Counted from the first letter of the stretch, positions 8,173-18,438 are shown. The stretch: DNA of 64,000 bases from Duncaniella dubosii (GCF_004803915.1 NZ_CP039396.1:2046001-2110000), one strand, 5' to 3'. A program made the numbers and translations. Notes: generated by a model not told the origin, from the letters alone.

Positions 8173-10011
8173 TTATATGTTTATGATTTCGTTTTCATCA
8201 AACCATCCCTTATCAATAGCCTCTTTCTTCACATTTTCAGGGACATATGTATACATCACGACTGCTAGTGCATTCTTTGCCCTAGTACATGTGACATAAA
8301 ACAATCTTTTAGTACGTTCGATAGAAGTTTCTTTACCTTCCATTAAATTCCTTTTGTCTGCATCTGATAAACCTTTTACTCCAAAAAGTTTGTCATAACT
8401 AAATAGAAAACCCTTTGCCTCAGAATCATCAATAATAACCATTACACGATCAAATTCAAGACCTTTAACGCCTTGGTGTGTATCGAATTGTGACTTCTGA
8501 TTTACATAATCATCATATTTATGTATCATAGAAATTGGCAAATCCATTACTTCTACCCAAGCGCGAATGTCCTCTGCTACGGTTTCATCTAACTCGGATA
8601 ATTTCAGTGTATACGCTTGCTTGACAACATCCGGCACTTTTAACAATTGAGATTTTATGATTTCTTCTGTAACTACTCGTATGGTTTTATTTCCATTTAC
8701 AAAATCTGTCAAGCGTGTAGCTGCATCTCTACATCTTAAATAGAGTTCGTATGGCTTGTCCTTATTCTGTCTGCTCAATAGTGGTGAGTATTCTTTCAAT
8801 ATTTCTAAGGCTTGTCGTCCCCCGTCATTTATTGATTTTACTATGGGAAGAACTTCTTTAGTAAAAAATTCTAATTCAGGTACAGTACCTTGAAGAAAGG
8901 TCATCTGGTATTTTGAGACTTTGCTAAATGGTGCAAAAAATTCAGCAAATCCTAATCTTCGAACAGCCATCATATGTTCCAGAGTTAGAGACTTGACATC
9001 GGTGTCTTCTCCGACCCATTTTTCATCATTTGTTTGCTCGAACATGATATGTCTAATATTTTTCTCCACCTCATCTTTGTTTTGGTCATCACGTTGTTTG
9101 ACGATAAATAGCCTTACAAAGCCATCATTAGCATCTTCTCGTGGATTCTGTTCAGCATGAATATCTATATCCTTGCCAATACTGTTGGCCAAACGAATTA
9201 TTCGTCGACCACTGCGATAGTTCATTCTTTTAATTGGTTTTTCCCATCCGGCAGGAATTATGCTTTCGATATTTTCCTTGCCATCAGTATAGATGCGTTG
9301 CTTCTGATCACCAAGTAAACCCAATGTGAAAATACTAGCGAAGTTTTTTTGAATTTCAAAGAAAGCATCGACTAGTTCCTTTTTTGTATCTTGGCTTTCG
9401 TCAATCAGAAGAATCGGATATTTTTGGGCAATGATTCTTTGTAACAATGGTATGTCCTTAATCATCTGGGCAGAGATTTTAATAACTTCTGCGTGTTTTA
9501 ATGCATTATATTCTGGATTACTTCCATTGGGATTATATATAAAACGCTCAATGGTCTTTGCTTTTTCGAATCGTTCATTTAGGTCATTAAGTTTTTCTTT
9601 ATTAGATAGATATGTTTTAGTCGTCTTGTTTTTCGTGTCATTTAACTTCTTCCTTAAAGTTGTCATTTCTTCACTGAGATGTTGACAATATAAAGATCTA
9701 ATATCCGTTTGATAATGTTTGATAACATCCCAAACAAAACTGTGAATCGTTGAGATGCGGAAAATCGAACTGTAATCCAAACGATTTATTATTTCATCGG
9801 TCGCGGCATTAGTATATGTAATGACTGCTACATTTTTGCCCTGTAATAACAAATCTTTTCCAATGCGATCGCGAATTTTTCTCAGTAATAGAACTAAAGA
9901 GAACGTCTTTCCAGAGCCAGCCCCAGCAAAAAGAAAGAAGCTTTTGCGAGGAGTTGAAAAAATACATTTCTCTAGCATTTCATCTACTTGCGTATCGATA
10001 CTATTTCCCAT
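8173..10011 (-). CDS. UvrD/Rep-family helicase, GajB-like
   Basis: A superfamily I DNA helicase of 612 residues. Visible motifs are Walker A AGAGSGKT (29-36), motif Ia TYTNAATDEI, STIHSFVW, Walker B LLIDESQD (201-208), motif III LGLLGDQKQ, motif IV NYRSGRR, motif V THQGVKGLEFD and motif VI FYVTCTRAKNAL. It is the last gene of a five-gene operon and overlaps the OLD-family nuclease by 11 bp. The OLD nuclease then UvrD helicase order is that of Gabija (GajA-GajB). It is longer than typical GajB proteins (about 500 residues), with extra sequence at 110-170 and in the middle. Confidence 0.88.
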   Translation of the reverse strand: MGNSIDTQVDEMLEKCIFSTPRKSFFLFAGAGSGKTFSLVLLLRKIRDRIGKDLLLQGKNVAVITYTNAATDEIINRLDYSSIFRISTIHSFVWDVIKHYQTDIRSLYCQHLSEEMTTLRKKLNDTKNKTTKTYLSNKEKLNDLNERFEKAKTIERFIYNPNGSNPEYNALKHAEVIKISAQMIKDIPLLQRIIAQKYPILLIDESQDTKKELVDAFFEIQKNFASIFTLGLLGDQKQRIYTDGKENIESIIPAGWEKPIKRMNYRSGRRIIRLANSIGKDIDIHAEQNPREDANDGFVRLFIVKQRDDQNKDEVEKNIRHIMFEQTNDEKWVGEDTDVKSLTLEHMMAVRRLGFAEFFAPFSKVSKYQMTFLQGTVPELEFFTKEVLPIVKSINDGGRQALEILKEYSPLLSRQNKDKPYELYLRCRDAATRLTDFVNGNKTIRVVTEEIIKSQLLKVPDVVKQAYTLKLSELDETVAEDIRAWVEVMDLPISMIHKYDDYVNQKSQFDTHQGVKGLEFDRVMVIIDDSEAKGFLFSYDKLFGVKGLSDADKRNLMEGKETSIERTKRLFYVTCTRAKNALAVVMYTYVPENVKKEAIDKGWFDENEIINI

Positions 10012-12205
10012 TTTTGTTCTCTTTAGAATCCAAATAAGCCTTTATCCAATCAAGTCCTTCCTGGATATACTTTGGAGGGATTAGATTGTCAATTAATTTG
10101 ACGTTATATAGCAGAGAAATGGCAAAGTCAGCTTTTGAGAAACCTCCTTTAATTTCCAACTTCTTAAATATTTTTTCTTGAAGTTCTTTAGCGGAATTAC
10201 TATTCTTCAGTAGATTTGCTACGGTAGTAATTGTTCCCATTTTTTTGAGTCCTTCTGTACGGAATAATTCAAGGTTCGTAAAGATCAATGCGTCCTCAAA
10301 CGTATAAGGACATATTTCTGTTTCGGTATCATCATCTTTATTCCACTTGACCTTCACTGGAGTTTGGTAGGCAATCCTTACATTATTGATCAATTTCTCT
10401 TTATCATCAAGCACTAACAAATCGTCAATCTGCTCCTTTTCTGGAAGCCAATCTAATATTGAAGGATTTCCTGTGTTATATCCACTCCCTTTAGCTGTAA
10501 TTACAGCCGGATGGGTCTCTTTCCCATCGACTCCTATTTTTGTTTCAGTCGCATCTATATCAGTCACAATTAGAGTCGCGATTCCAAGTCGTTCAATAAG
10601 TTTTCGGAACCTATGGGCATGTCGCCCATTCACCTCTATGACTGAAATATAATGCGAGTCCATTCCAACTTTCGATAGGAATCCAGGTACAAGTATTTTT
10701 TCAGCGGGACCTTCAACTAATATTGTCGCATCAGAGAAGAATATATCGTAATGAGTCAGACGAATATATCGTGTTACAAATTGTTGCGTTTCCTTATCGG
10801 ACCCAAATGTACTTGAAAGATTAACTACTTTTGAAATAGGAAGTTTATCGTCAGCATCCATAACTCGTCTGAAATAACGCATACAGTTTAAATCAAGTTC
10901 GTTTACAACATGATTTGAATGGGTGCTTAATACAAGTTGTGTACATAGCCAAGGATTATCCTCAATGAGTTTATTGTTGCATAGGGCTTCAAAAGCCTTT
11001 TTTACAAATACTTGTTGAGCCTGAGCGTGAAGATGCGCCTCAGGTTCCTCTACAAATACCACATGAATTGGCTCAATTTTCTCATCTTCGCTTAATTCTC
11101 TTAACCATCGATCTCGAAAATCTATAAGTTTTAGATAAATCGAGATAAGATTTCTATATCCTAGACCATTATATTTTTCGGGAAGTGTAAGACCTTCCAG
11201 TCCGTGTATGGCAAATTGGACTGCTGAATCATGCTTGATGGCTTCTTCTATCTGAATCTTGCTACTTATTCTTATCATTGGATTTTGAAATCCAGGATAA
11301 TTGATATTCTTCAATTCACCAACAGGATCCTTAAAAGTCCTTCTTAGTTTTTCGTCATATGTCTCATTGGCCTTTGTTATACCTCCAATAAGAACCAGGT
11401 CATCCGAAGTTAAATCATCTTCTTCGAGACATCTGCTTTTATAGTATTGTTGGAACTGCCGTGATAACGTATCAATATCATTGTCAGTTTGTCCTTCTGG
11501 ATCAGAAAAATCGCGTGATGCTAGAATCGTATCAACTCTGATTAGCTTATCTAATGGATTGAATCCAAGTTCATCATCGGGAGTACTCTGAACTCTTTCT
11601 TCATCATCTGGATCAAGGGCATAGTCTATGATATAATATTTAACATCAAAGTATTTTCTAAGATTTGCCCCTTTCCCTAAGAAATCACATAAATTTCTTG
11701 GATATAATTCCGGAGAGTACGCTTTCGCGTACTCCTCAGTCGACTCTAAAAAATTAGCTTTTATCTTGGCTTTTTTGTAATCGGTGTATAACGTTGTAAC
11801 ATCCTTGGGTACATATTGTCCACGTACTCCTACTACTTTACCGTCCCATGTGCTAAGTGAAGGTATCAGGTGGTTTACACGATACTGTTCTCCATCGTTC
11901 ACTTGTATCCAAACATCCATTGATGGCACAATGTCATCCCATTTATGAGAGTCTAATAATGCCTCATCAACAGTGTCATTTTCCAACCACTTTTCGCCTA
12001 TTGCATCAATTAATGCCCAATTAGTGGCTGTAAATTCCTTAAGTGTGAATTTTTCAGTATTTTTAAGGAACCAAACAATAGCACTAATGGCAGAAGTTTT
12101 TCCACTGTTATTAGCACCAACAAATACCGTCTCTCTTTCTCCAAAGTCTATATGGCAATTCTTTAATTTACGGAAATTCCGGATATGAACTGATTGTATT
12201 CTCAT
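10001..12205 (-). CDS. OLD-family ATPase-TOPRIM nuclease, GajA-like
   Basis: A 734-residue overcoming-lysogenization-defect protein. The N-terminal ATPase has Walker A GANNSGKT (30-37), Walker B VVFVEEPEAHLHAQ (382-395) and a switch histidine in STHSNH. The C-terminal TOPRIM domain has E498 in LVEGPAEK and the metal-binding DID at 549-551. Followed by a UvrD helicase, this is the class 2 OLD arrangement seen in Gabija, where GajA cuts DNA when nucleotide levels fall. Its stop overlaps the helicase start by 11 bp, and its own start overlaps the methylase stop by 4 bp. It is larger than typical GajA (about 580 residues), so it may be a distinct lineage. Confidence 0.88.
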   Translation of the reverse strand: MRIQSVHIRNFRKLKNCHIDFGERETVFVGANNSGKTSAISAIVWFLKNTEKFTLKEFTATNWALIDAIGEKWLENDTVDEALLDSHKWDDIVPSMDVWIQVNDGEQYRVNHLIPSLSTWDGKVVGVRGQYVPKDVTTLYTDYKKAKIKANFLESTEEYAKAYSPELYPRNLCDFLGKGANLRKYFDVKYYIIDYALDPDDEERVQSTPDDELGFNPLDKLIRVDTILASRDFSDPEGQTDNDIDTLSRQFQQYYKSRCLEEDDLTSDDLVLIGGITKANETYDEKLRRTFKDPVGELKNINYPGFQNPMIRISSKIQIEEAIKHDSAVQFAIHGLEGLTLPEKYNGLGYRNLISIYLKLIDFRDRWLRELSEDEKIEPIHVVFVEEPEAHLHAQAQQVFVKKAFEALCNNKLIEDNPWLCTQLVLSTHSNHVVNELDLNCMRYFRRVMDADDKLPISKVVNLSSTFGSDKETQQFVTRYIRLTHYDIFFSDATILVEGPAEKILVPGFLSKVGMDSHYISVIEVNGRHAHRFRKLIERLGIATLIVTDIDATETKIGVDGKETHPAVITAKGSGYNTGNPSILDWLPEKEQIDDLLVLDDKEKLINNVRIAYQTPVKVKWNKDDDTETEICPYTFEDALIFTNLELFRTEGLKKMGTITTVANLLKNSNSAKELQEKIFKKLEIKGGFSKADFAISLLYNVKLIDNLIPPKYIQEGLDWIKAYLDSKENKNGK

Positions 12206-13815
12206 ATGTTAGTTCTCCCTTTCTTTAGTCTTCTGGAAGACAATTTTTCCCAGATGGTACGCCCTAATTTAACTTCTTCTGACGAATAACCGTATTTCTC
12301 AATGAGTATTTTTTGGTCTGTAAAATCAAGAATTTTGTCAATAGATTCTCCTTTACGAAGCATTGCATCTATCTCATCAAAAATCATATCATTGTCTTCA
12401 TTATAAGGTAGATATATGGACTCTACCTCGCTGGGCATCAGTTCCAATACGCCACCTCCAAAGTTCCTGCCTACTATTTCGGCATGAGCAAAAGAGAGTG
12501 AATTATAGTAGCTCGCTACAAATGCCTTGTGATTAGTGCCTAGCTTAAAGAATACACGATGCATTGTATCTGTGGTATAAGCTTGAGCACTGTTTAATAC
12601 AAGACGAGGGAATAGATGATTTCTTCGTAGGAACAGAGCGTCTGAGAGTTTAACCGAAGGGATTACAAACCAGTCATCGCGGATGCTGGTCTTGTATCCT
12701 TTATTAATCCCATCTGCCTCGCCGGAGGCTATATATTCTTTTGCGCCGTCATGATTAGCAATTTCCTCTTTTGATCTAAACACAAGTAAGTGTGCACGAC
12801 TACCTTTATTCACATTTTTCTGCCAGTCGTGCGTTGTGAAATCAAGACTTGACACTTGCACGCTTCTTCCGACCATGGGTTTTGCAAAATCATCTAATCC
12901 ATAGAAATCAACAATCGATTTCGGTACTGTAAAATACTGATTGGCACCTGTCGTAATGCCGACTTCTACAGAAGCATAGTCTCCAATATGGTGTTCCGCA
13001 TTTGATGACAAATTCTCAATGAAAGAGATTTCCTCTTCTGATAGAAAATAATATGACCACTTATCGGAATCCTTATTGACTGTTTTTTTGTTGAAATGCA
13101 GTCCTCCATTAAGCAGGAATTGTAAAGCTGAAATATCCTTGACATCAACATGGTCAATATTATGTCTTCCACTTCCATCTTTTTCACAAAGCAGCAAAAC
13201 CACTTCTTGTTGAATGTCATCAAATACAAGCTGCTCAAATGAAATGATATTCACTTGGTTAAAGGTCTTGATAAGATGATTTCTAAGTTGCTTGGCATAG
13301 GATACTTGTAGTATATCTGCTGGCACAACAAAAGCAATTTTTCCTCGCTCCTTCAACAATAAAGAGCTACCTACTATGAAGGTTACCCAAGCATTTGTCA
13401 ATTTTGAGTACTTCAATTTAGCCTTCTTAAAAATATCAGCAGCTAAAGATTGCAGCGATTGGTCATAATATTGGTAACGAATAAACGGAGGATTCCCAAC
13501 CACAAGATCAAAACGTTGATTTGTCGTCAAGCAAAATTCATGAAAATCACGATTTTGAATCTCTGCGTCAGGAAGATCAATCGCCAATGCCTTATTAGCC
13601 TCTTCCTCATCTAATTCTATGCCAAGAAATGATGTAAAATCCATATTGAGATTTTGCATCTGCTCAAAGAATACACCATCTCCACAACTGGGTTCCAAAA
13701 TATCAGGATGCGTCAAGCCTGACATTCCCCATTGTAACAGGAATGCGGCTATCTGCGGAGGTGTATAATATCCCCCTCTCAATTTCTGCTCGGTTGCATT
13801 TTCAAATAGTTGCAT
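12202..13815 (-). CDS. N6-adenine DNA methylase
   Basis: The 537-residue protein has the AdoMet motif EPSCGDG (41-47) and the catalytic NPPF (108-111), typical of gamma-class N6-adenine methylases of the TaqI/Eco57I kind. The opening RGGYYTPPQIAAFL is also typical. The C-terminal half may be a target recognition domain (for example the GRNFGGGVLELMPSEVESIYLP segment). It overlaps the type IIG gene by 14 bp upstream and the OLD gene by 4 bp downstream. It probably methylates the same or the other strand of the site cut by the type IIG enzyme, giving full self-protection. Confidence 0.9.
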   Translation of the reverse strand: MQLFENATEQKLRGGYYTPPQIAAFLLQWGMSGLTHPDILEPSCGDGVFFEQMQNLNMDFTSFLGIELDEEEANKALAIDLPDAEIQNRDFHEFCLTTNQRFDLVVGNPPFIRYQYYDQSLQSLAADIFKKAKLKYSKLTNAWVTFIVGSSLLLKERGKIAFVVPADILQVSYAKQLRNHLIKTFNQVNIISFEQLVFDDIQQEVVLLLCEKDGSGRHNIDHVDVKDISALQFLLNGGLHFNKKTVNKDSDKWSYYFLSEEEISFIENLSSNAEHHIGDYASVEVGITTGANQYFTVPKSIVDFYGLDDFAKPMVGRSVQVSSLDFTTHDWQKNVNKGSRAHLLVFRSKEEIANHDGAKEYIASGEADGINKGYKTSIRDDWFVIPSVKLSDALFLRRNHLFPRLVLNSAQAYTTDTMHRVFFKLGTNHKAFVASYYNSLSFAHAEIVGRNFGGGVLELMPSEVESIYLPYNEDNDMIFDEIDAMLRKGESIDKILDFTDQKILIEKYGYSSEEVKLGRTIWEKLSSRRLKKGRTNI

Positions 13816-16798
13816 ATATCTCTGATATTTTGGGTATTTGATAATATTCTTCCTCTGTCAGACAGAAGAGCTTTTGAATAAGAACCTCCATTTCATTCTT
13901 CTTAATGGAGAAATTTCTTTTCAAGGGTGTAAGGATTCGGTTGTTGTTCCCGGCATTGACAATTCTATCCCCAATTGAGATAAGTTCTTGTTGTAGAGCA
14001 GATATGTCATCATGCAATTGTTTATCAACCGGATTGGTAAAATCAATTGACCTAAAAGGTAATTGCTTGAGGACTTTAGTACCTCTTGCAATGAAACCAC
14101 CCCGAAATATCTCACCATACAAAGATGAGACCCATTCAAGAGGTCTTGATGTGAGTAGTGCTTGGAGGTAATAAATTGAGTATGGAGAGTTCTCCGGCAA
14201 ACTGATAATACAATATCCTGCGGTCCCTCCAGATGAAACCAAAGTGCCATAAATATCTACGGCATACTTTTCTCCTTGAGAGAGCACTCCTACAATTAGT
14301 TTGCATGGCAGTTCGCATGCTTCAAGACTCTGATGCCTTCCGTATCTATGCCATTCATTGTCATTGTCCGGGGTGGGCTTAATGTCACGAGTCTTTCTGT
14401 CCAGTTCGTGCTTAAAAGCCATTATGTAGGAATATCCTAAAGGATATTTTTCAGCCAATTCCTCCAGTGATACTATCTGCAACTTCCCATTGCCGTCTTT
14501 AATATAGGGGAAAATTACACGAGCATTCGGTCTGAATGAATTATAGGAGCTCAGACCATCCTTGACAGTCTTAAAATAAGGCTTGGTAAGACTCTTTTCT
14601 ATTTCCCATGTGGAGTTACCTCTCAAAAATGAATAAGTGGTTGCAGTCTCGGCGATAGGCTGAAAAATATAGGTCTTATTAGCACTTGTCTGAATACCGT
14701 TAAAGATATTATCGCTTCCAACTGCATCTGACAAGGTATAGCCATCTCTTTGAATCTTTTCAAAAAGTTGGTCGAATTCCATTGGTAATAATGCCCATGT
14801 ATCAGAACTGATATAATCTGATGAGCGTTCAGTTATGTCATTAACGTCAAGTCTGGTTCTCCAAAGAGAAAGATCACGAACTTCTTCATACTTGAAGTTG
14901 GGATTGTTTTCCTTGGTTAAAATCAGCAGACACGTATATGTGGTTTTGCCATTGAATACTTGGTTTGCACCAAAGGAGATGAGTTCTGCGAGATGATGAT
15001 TTATGGCAATTAAGTCTCTCAGTTTAAGAGCTGCACCTACTTTCATGAATTTGCTAGGTATGATATACCCAAGAGCTCCATCATCTTTTAAGAGTTGAAG
15101 CCCACGTTCTATAAACAGGAAGTACTTGTCATACTGTTTATAGGCCGAATTGTATTTTGACGGATATAATGGATGCTCTAATGGAGTAAGATTCTTCATA
15201 TCCTCCGATGACATATATGGAGGATTCCCAATAACGACATCAAATTTCAATTCTCCGAAATCGTACGTGTTAATAGACTCTCTGAGGTTTGTGTTTTTTA
15301 CATCATCAGGCCCCAAAAGGCTGTTCCCGAAAAATATATTTTGAGATAAACTTGGCAATATCGGCTTATGACCGGATAAAGAGTTTACATTCTCATCCTC
15401 CAGCACCTTAAGCAATAGCCCAAACTTAGTCGCTTCTGTCGCATTGTAATCTTTATCTACTCCAAAAATACAGTTAGTAAGTATTTTAACCTTCATAGAG
15501 TAGGGCAAACGAAAACCGTCTATACCAGTGCGGCAGAGTTCTTCCGGATTATTATGAATATAGTAATCCAATGTAACGTCACACAATAATTGGAATAGTT
15601 CCAGTAAAAATGCACCAGAACCGCATGCGATATCAGCAAATTTCATCTCGCATAGTTGGCCCAGATTTTTACCTACAGCTCTAGGGAGTACGGCACGCCT
15701 AAGTATCTCTTGGATTATATATGTCGGTGTGGTAACAACGTCTCTATCGACATTTTCCGGCTTATCAACTAGCGCCAACGAACCATCGACATCTGCAATC
15801 CGTTTAGAGAGGAATATTTCATAAATCCGACCAAGAATATCTGATGACAAAACGGCAAAAGAATATGGAGTTTCAGGATAATACAACTGCCTTACAATAT
15901 CCCAGAAAGTCGAAGATATATTGCCGATTAATTGTGGTGCCAGAAACTCATCAAAGAGACCGGAATTATACTTTAGGTCGGCCTTATGGAATAAAGATAC
16001 TAATTCAGTAGCATCTCCTTTTTCTGCAATATACAGTAATTCTTGATAAGTCTCAATGTTGCGATCCTCACATACACGTAGAAATAGGAGTTTATTAATA
16101 TAGCTTTGCACGATGTCCGATAATTGGTCGAGCGGCATCTCTGGACTCTCTCGATGTATTTCATTCGCTAACGCAAGTCTCCAATTATTTATCTGCTCAA
16201 GAAATAACTTATCTATTGGCTTGTAATCGATATTGCGTTCAATATGCGCCCAGTTCTTATCAAAATCACCATTATATACACTGTCCTGACTCAGCAAGGA
16301 AGAAATCTCATCAAATTTTTCCGCATATTCAGTATAATGATAGCTCTTGATGAGACACTTTTTTCTACTATCGTCACCATTTACAGGTATGGTTGTATCG
16401 TAGATGTACAAATACTCAAAATTAGAAAGCACAGAAATATTAAGTCCTGCAGTATAACCATATCTGCGCACTTGTCTGGCTGGACCATCTTCCACCTCAA
16501 TTTTGACATGCGGTTTCTTGGCTTCCAAAAAGAATTTTCTTTCTGAAAACAGTCTAAAAGTGTAATCTGGTTTCTTAGTATTAGTATGGGCATTAGCTTT
16601 TAAGGGTTCTTCCAAAAGAACCTCCCTCTCATTAGTGCTCTTACCCTGAACGTTTTTAATATCCCAACCCAACAATTCAAACAGAGGGTCGAGGAAATCG
16701 CTCCGTAATAAGGTTTCGTTATATCGTTCTGATTTGTAATAGTCAAAATCTTGTCGAAATCTTGATACCAGATCAGCAACTTTTATTTTCTTTTCCAT
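13802..16798 (-). CDS. Type IIG-like restriction enzyme/methylase fusion
   Basis: One 998-residue chain combines an N-terminal PD-(D/E)xK nuclease (P77-D78, then E92-x-K94 in FFLEAKKP), a helical linker, an N6-adenine methylase (DIACGSGAF 389-397; GNPPY 524-528) and a C-terminal TaqI-like target recognition region ending in the ISEIYATI tail. This is the architecture of type IIG (Eco57I-like) enzymes, which cut and modify with a single polypeptide. All catalytic residues are present. The small regulator gene overlaps its start by 26 bp, and a separate methylase follows. Confidence 0.9.
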   Translation of the reverse strand: MEKKIKVADLVSRFRQDFDYYKSERYNETLLRSDFLDPLFELLGWDIKNVQGKSTNEREVLLEEPLKANAHTNTKKPDYTFRLFSERKFFLEAKKPHVKIEVEDGPARQVRRYGYTAGLNISVLSNFEYLYIYDTTIPVNGDDSRKKCLIKSYHYTEYAEKFDEISSLLSQDSVYNGDFDKNWAHIERNIDYKPIDKLFLEQINNWRLALANEIHRESPEMPLDQLSDIVQSYINKLLFLRVCEDRNIETYQELLYIAEKGDATELVSLFHKADLKYNSGLFDEFLAPQLIGNISSTFWDIVRQLYYPETPYSFAVLSSDILGRIYEIFLSKRIADVDGSLALVDKPENVDRDVVTTPTYIIQEILRRAVLPRAVGKNLGQLCEMKFADIACGSGAFLLELFQLLCDVTLDYYIHNNPEELCRTGIDGFRLPYSMKVKILTNCIFGVDKDYNATEATKFGLLLKVLEDENVNSLSGHKPILPSLSQNIFFGNSLLGPDDVKNTNLRESINTYDFGELKFDVVIGNPPYMSSEDMKNLTPLEHPLYPSKYNSAYKQYDKYFLFIERGLQLLKDDGALGYIIPSKFMKVGAALKLRDLIAINHHLAELISFGANQVFNGKTTYTCLLILTKENNPNFKYEEVRDLSLWRTRLDVNDITERSSDYISSDTWALLPMEFDQLFEKIQRDGYTLSDAVGSDNIFNGIQTSANKTYIFQPIAETATTYSFLRGNSTWEIEKSLTKPYFKTVKDGLSSYNSFRPNARVIFPYIKDGNGKLQIVSLEELAEKYPLGYSYIMAFKHELDRKTRDIKPTPDNDNEWHRYGRHQSLEACELPCKLIVGVLSQGEKYAVDIYGTLVSSGGTAGYCIISLPENSPYSIYYLQALLTSRPLEWVSSLYGEIFRGGFIARGTKVLKQLPFRSIDFTNPVDKQLHDDISALQQELISIGDRIVNAGNNNRILTPLKRNFSIKKNEMEVLIQKLFCLTEEEYYQIPKISEIYATI

Positions 16799-17078
16799 AT
16801 TCAGCTATACTTTCTGAAACAATAGATAAAACATCATTTGCTGATGACTCACCAGCAATTACATCGTACACTTTGTCAGCTAACCATAATTGTCGTAACT
16901 CGTTTTCATCTATATCATAGTATTTAGCCAATATGGGTATATGTTCTTCTTTTGCAAATCTTTCTCCTCGCTCAATGCGGCTATACATAGGTGTATCTAT
17001 GTCGAGCAGTGCCGCTATCTGTCTTTGTAGATAGTGATTCTCTTCTCTCAACGACTTTAATTTCTGTGCGAAATACAT
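16773..17078 (-). CDS. XRE-family regulator, C-protein-like
   Basis: An approximately 101-residue helix-turn-helix protein (LQRQIAALLDIDTPMYSRIERGE) of the kind that controls restriction-modification operons. The ATG at 17078 is preferred over a TTG 24 bp upstream, because the predicted transcript begins only about 25 bp before it and the TTG lies inside the operator. It overlaps the type IIG gene by 26 bp. Repeated TTGTCA half-sites over its promoter suggest autoregulation, as in C-proteins that delay nuclease expression after entry into a new host. Confidence 0.8.
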   Translation of the reverse strand: MYFAQKLKSLREENHYLQRQIAALLDIDTPMYSRIERGERFAKEEHIPILAKYYDIDENELRQLWLADKVYDVIAGESSANDVLSIVSESIAEYGKENKSC

Positions 17079-17080
17079 TG

Positions 17081-17141
17081 TTGTCAAATTTTGATTTGTC
17101 AATTTATGACAAAATTAATGATTATTTTTGATGCAACCAAA
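17081..17141 (-). promoter_or_regulatory. Promoter and operator of the defence operon
   Basis: On the minus strand a -33 TTTG (17138-17141) is followed after 20 bp by TAATTTTG (17110-17117). Over the -7 box and start lies an inverted repeat, TTGTCA and TGACAA spaced 5 bp (17096-17112), plus a third TTGTCAA half-site (17081-17087) just before the regulator's ATG. This fits autoregulation by the first gene's HTH protein. Confidence 0.6.
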
Positions 17142-17241
17142 TTTCCTCAACATTTTCTGTCAAGTAGAAGCTGATGGAAGGTATAAGAAAGTGCCATCGG
17201 CAACTGCGTTGGCTGTCGATGGCATTGAATGGGGATTGTTG

Positions 17242-18438
17242 TCACATGTGGAAGCCGCCGTTGAGGTGCTTGCCTCGGCGTTTGGCTCGCCATGCATCAA
17301 GGGCTTGCTTAGGCGTAAGCTCCGGATGTCTCGCCTTGAACTCAGAGAATGTCTCAGTATCGCCTCCGGATACTGAACAGCATCCACCTTCGGGAGCGGA
17401 CGGTTGCTGAGTATGGCTAAGAGATGGGGCAAAGGAAGAAGTTGAAGTCTGCTTAGGCTCGTCTGGATTTGATGAAAATACTTTGGGTACTTTGACTTCC
17501 GGTACGAATTTCAAATAGACGGTAGAGTATTCTCCCTTACATCCATCGACGCGGATTGCTTTGCCTGTAACGTAGTCATTAATCTGCTGTCTAGAAAATT
17601 TCACTCCTCGGAAATTGGTTATCGGGACAATGGAGCCGTCGGCATACATCCATTTTGAGTCGGGATGCAATGGGCGATTCTCTGAAAGATGCTTTCGAAT
17701 ATTACTGTAACTGAAACGCCGGTCAATCTTCGATGCAGAAAACCGTTTCCCTTTTCGGGTGTACCACAGGCCTTGCACCTCATTGGTGCCACGCCTGTAT
17801 TTGTACTCTATACCGACACCTGACGCTTTGAGTTTAGCCTTGAATTTGTCAAAATCGCAGATGCTACGATCTTTCCATGCGTCATTTACTGCATTGAAAA
17901 TCTCATATCTGATTTTCTCGACACCACGAAGTTGGTCCACATTCGTATGCTGCTTACCGTCGGAAATATGCAGTCCATACTCCTCAGTCAAGGAACGACA
18001 AGCGTCTTTATTGCGACTATAGTCATTACTGTCGGAGATAGTCTCCCCGAAATTATTAATTCGGCTATACACCAAGTGGCAGTGCGGATAATCCTTGTCG
18101 AAATGCCTGACCAATATATAAGGAGTGTCTTTTATGTCCATTCTCTCCATATATTTTCCAGCGATTTCAACCATCATTTCCTCTGTCACCTTGTCCTTAT
18201 CCAAGGCGTGAAAGTTGAGAGAAATGTGTCCGACCGGGTCTTTGACATTCGGGTTCATAGATATGTTATCCTGTAAAGAGGCGGTGATTTCCGCTCGCCC
18301 ACCTGACAGAAATACATCTTTAGAGTCGATGATTTTCCATTCATCACAGGGCGAACCATCCGGTTTGTCCTTCTTCTTTCGGGTGACATAATCAATGCAA
18401 CCTCCGGCACTTCCGCCGTTGCTTATCTTGCCCATCAT
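17242..18438 (-). CDS. Relaxase/mobilization nuclease
   Basis: This 398-residue protein has the relaxase histidine motif HFDKDYPHCHLVYSRIN, with H112, D114, H119 and H121, in the PF03432 family. It should nick the transfer origin and stay bound to the DNA 5' end. The N-terminus (GSAGGCIDYVTRKKK) is typical of Bacteroidales mobilization relaxases; the likely catalytic tyrosine is Y17. The C-terminus is low-complexity and Ser/Pro-rich. It overlaps the MobC gene by 4 bp, and the oriT candidate lies upstream of that gene. Confidence 0.88.
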   Translation of the reverse strand: MMGKISNGGSAGGCIDYVTRKKKDKPDGSPCDEWKIIDSKDVFLSGGRAEITASLQDNISMNPNVKDPVGHISLNFHALDKDKVTEEMMVEIAGKYMERMDIKDTPYILVRHFDKDYPHCHLVYSRINNFGETISDSNDYSRNKDACRSLTEEYGLHISDGKQHTNVDQLRGVEKIRYEIFNAVNDAWKDRSICDFDKFKAKLKASGVGIEYKYRRGTNEVQGLWYTRKGKRFSASKIDRRFSYSNIRKHLSENRPLHPDSKWMYADGSIVPITNFRGVKFSRQQINDYVTGKAIRVDGCKGEYSTVYLKFVPEVKVPKVFSSNPDEPKQTSTSSFAPSLSHTQQPSAPEGGCCSVSGGDTETFSEFKARHPELTPKQALDAWRAKRRGKHLNGGFHM

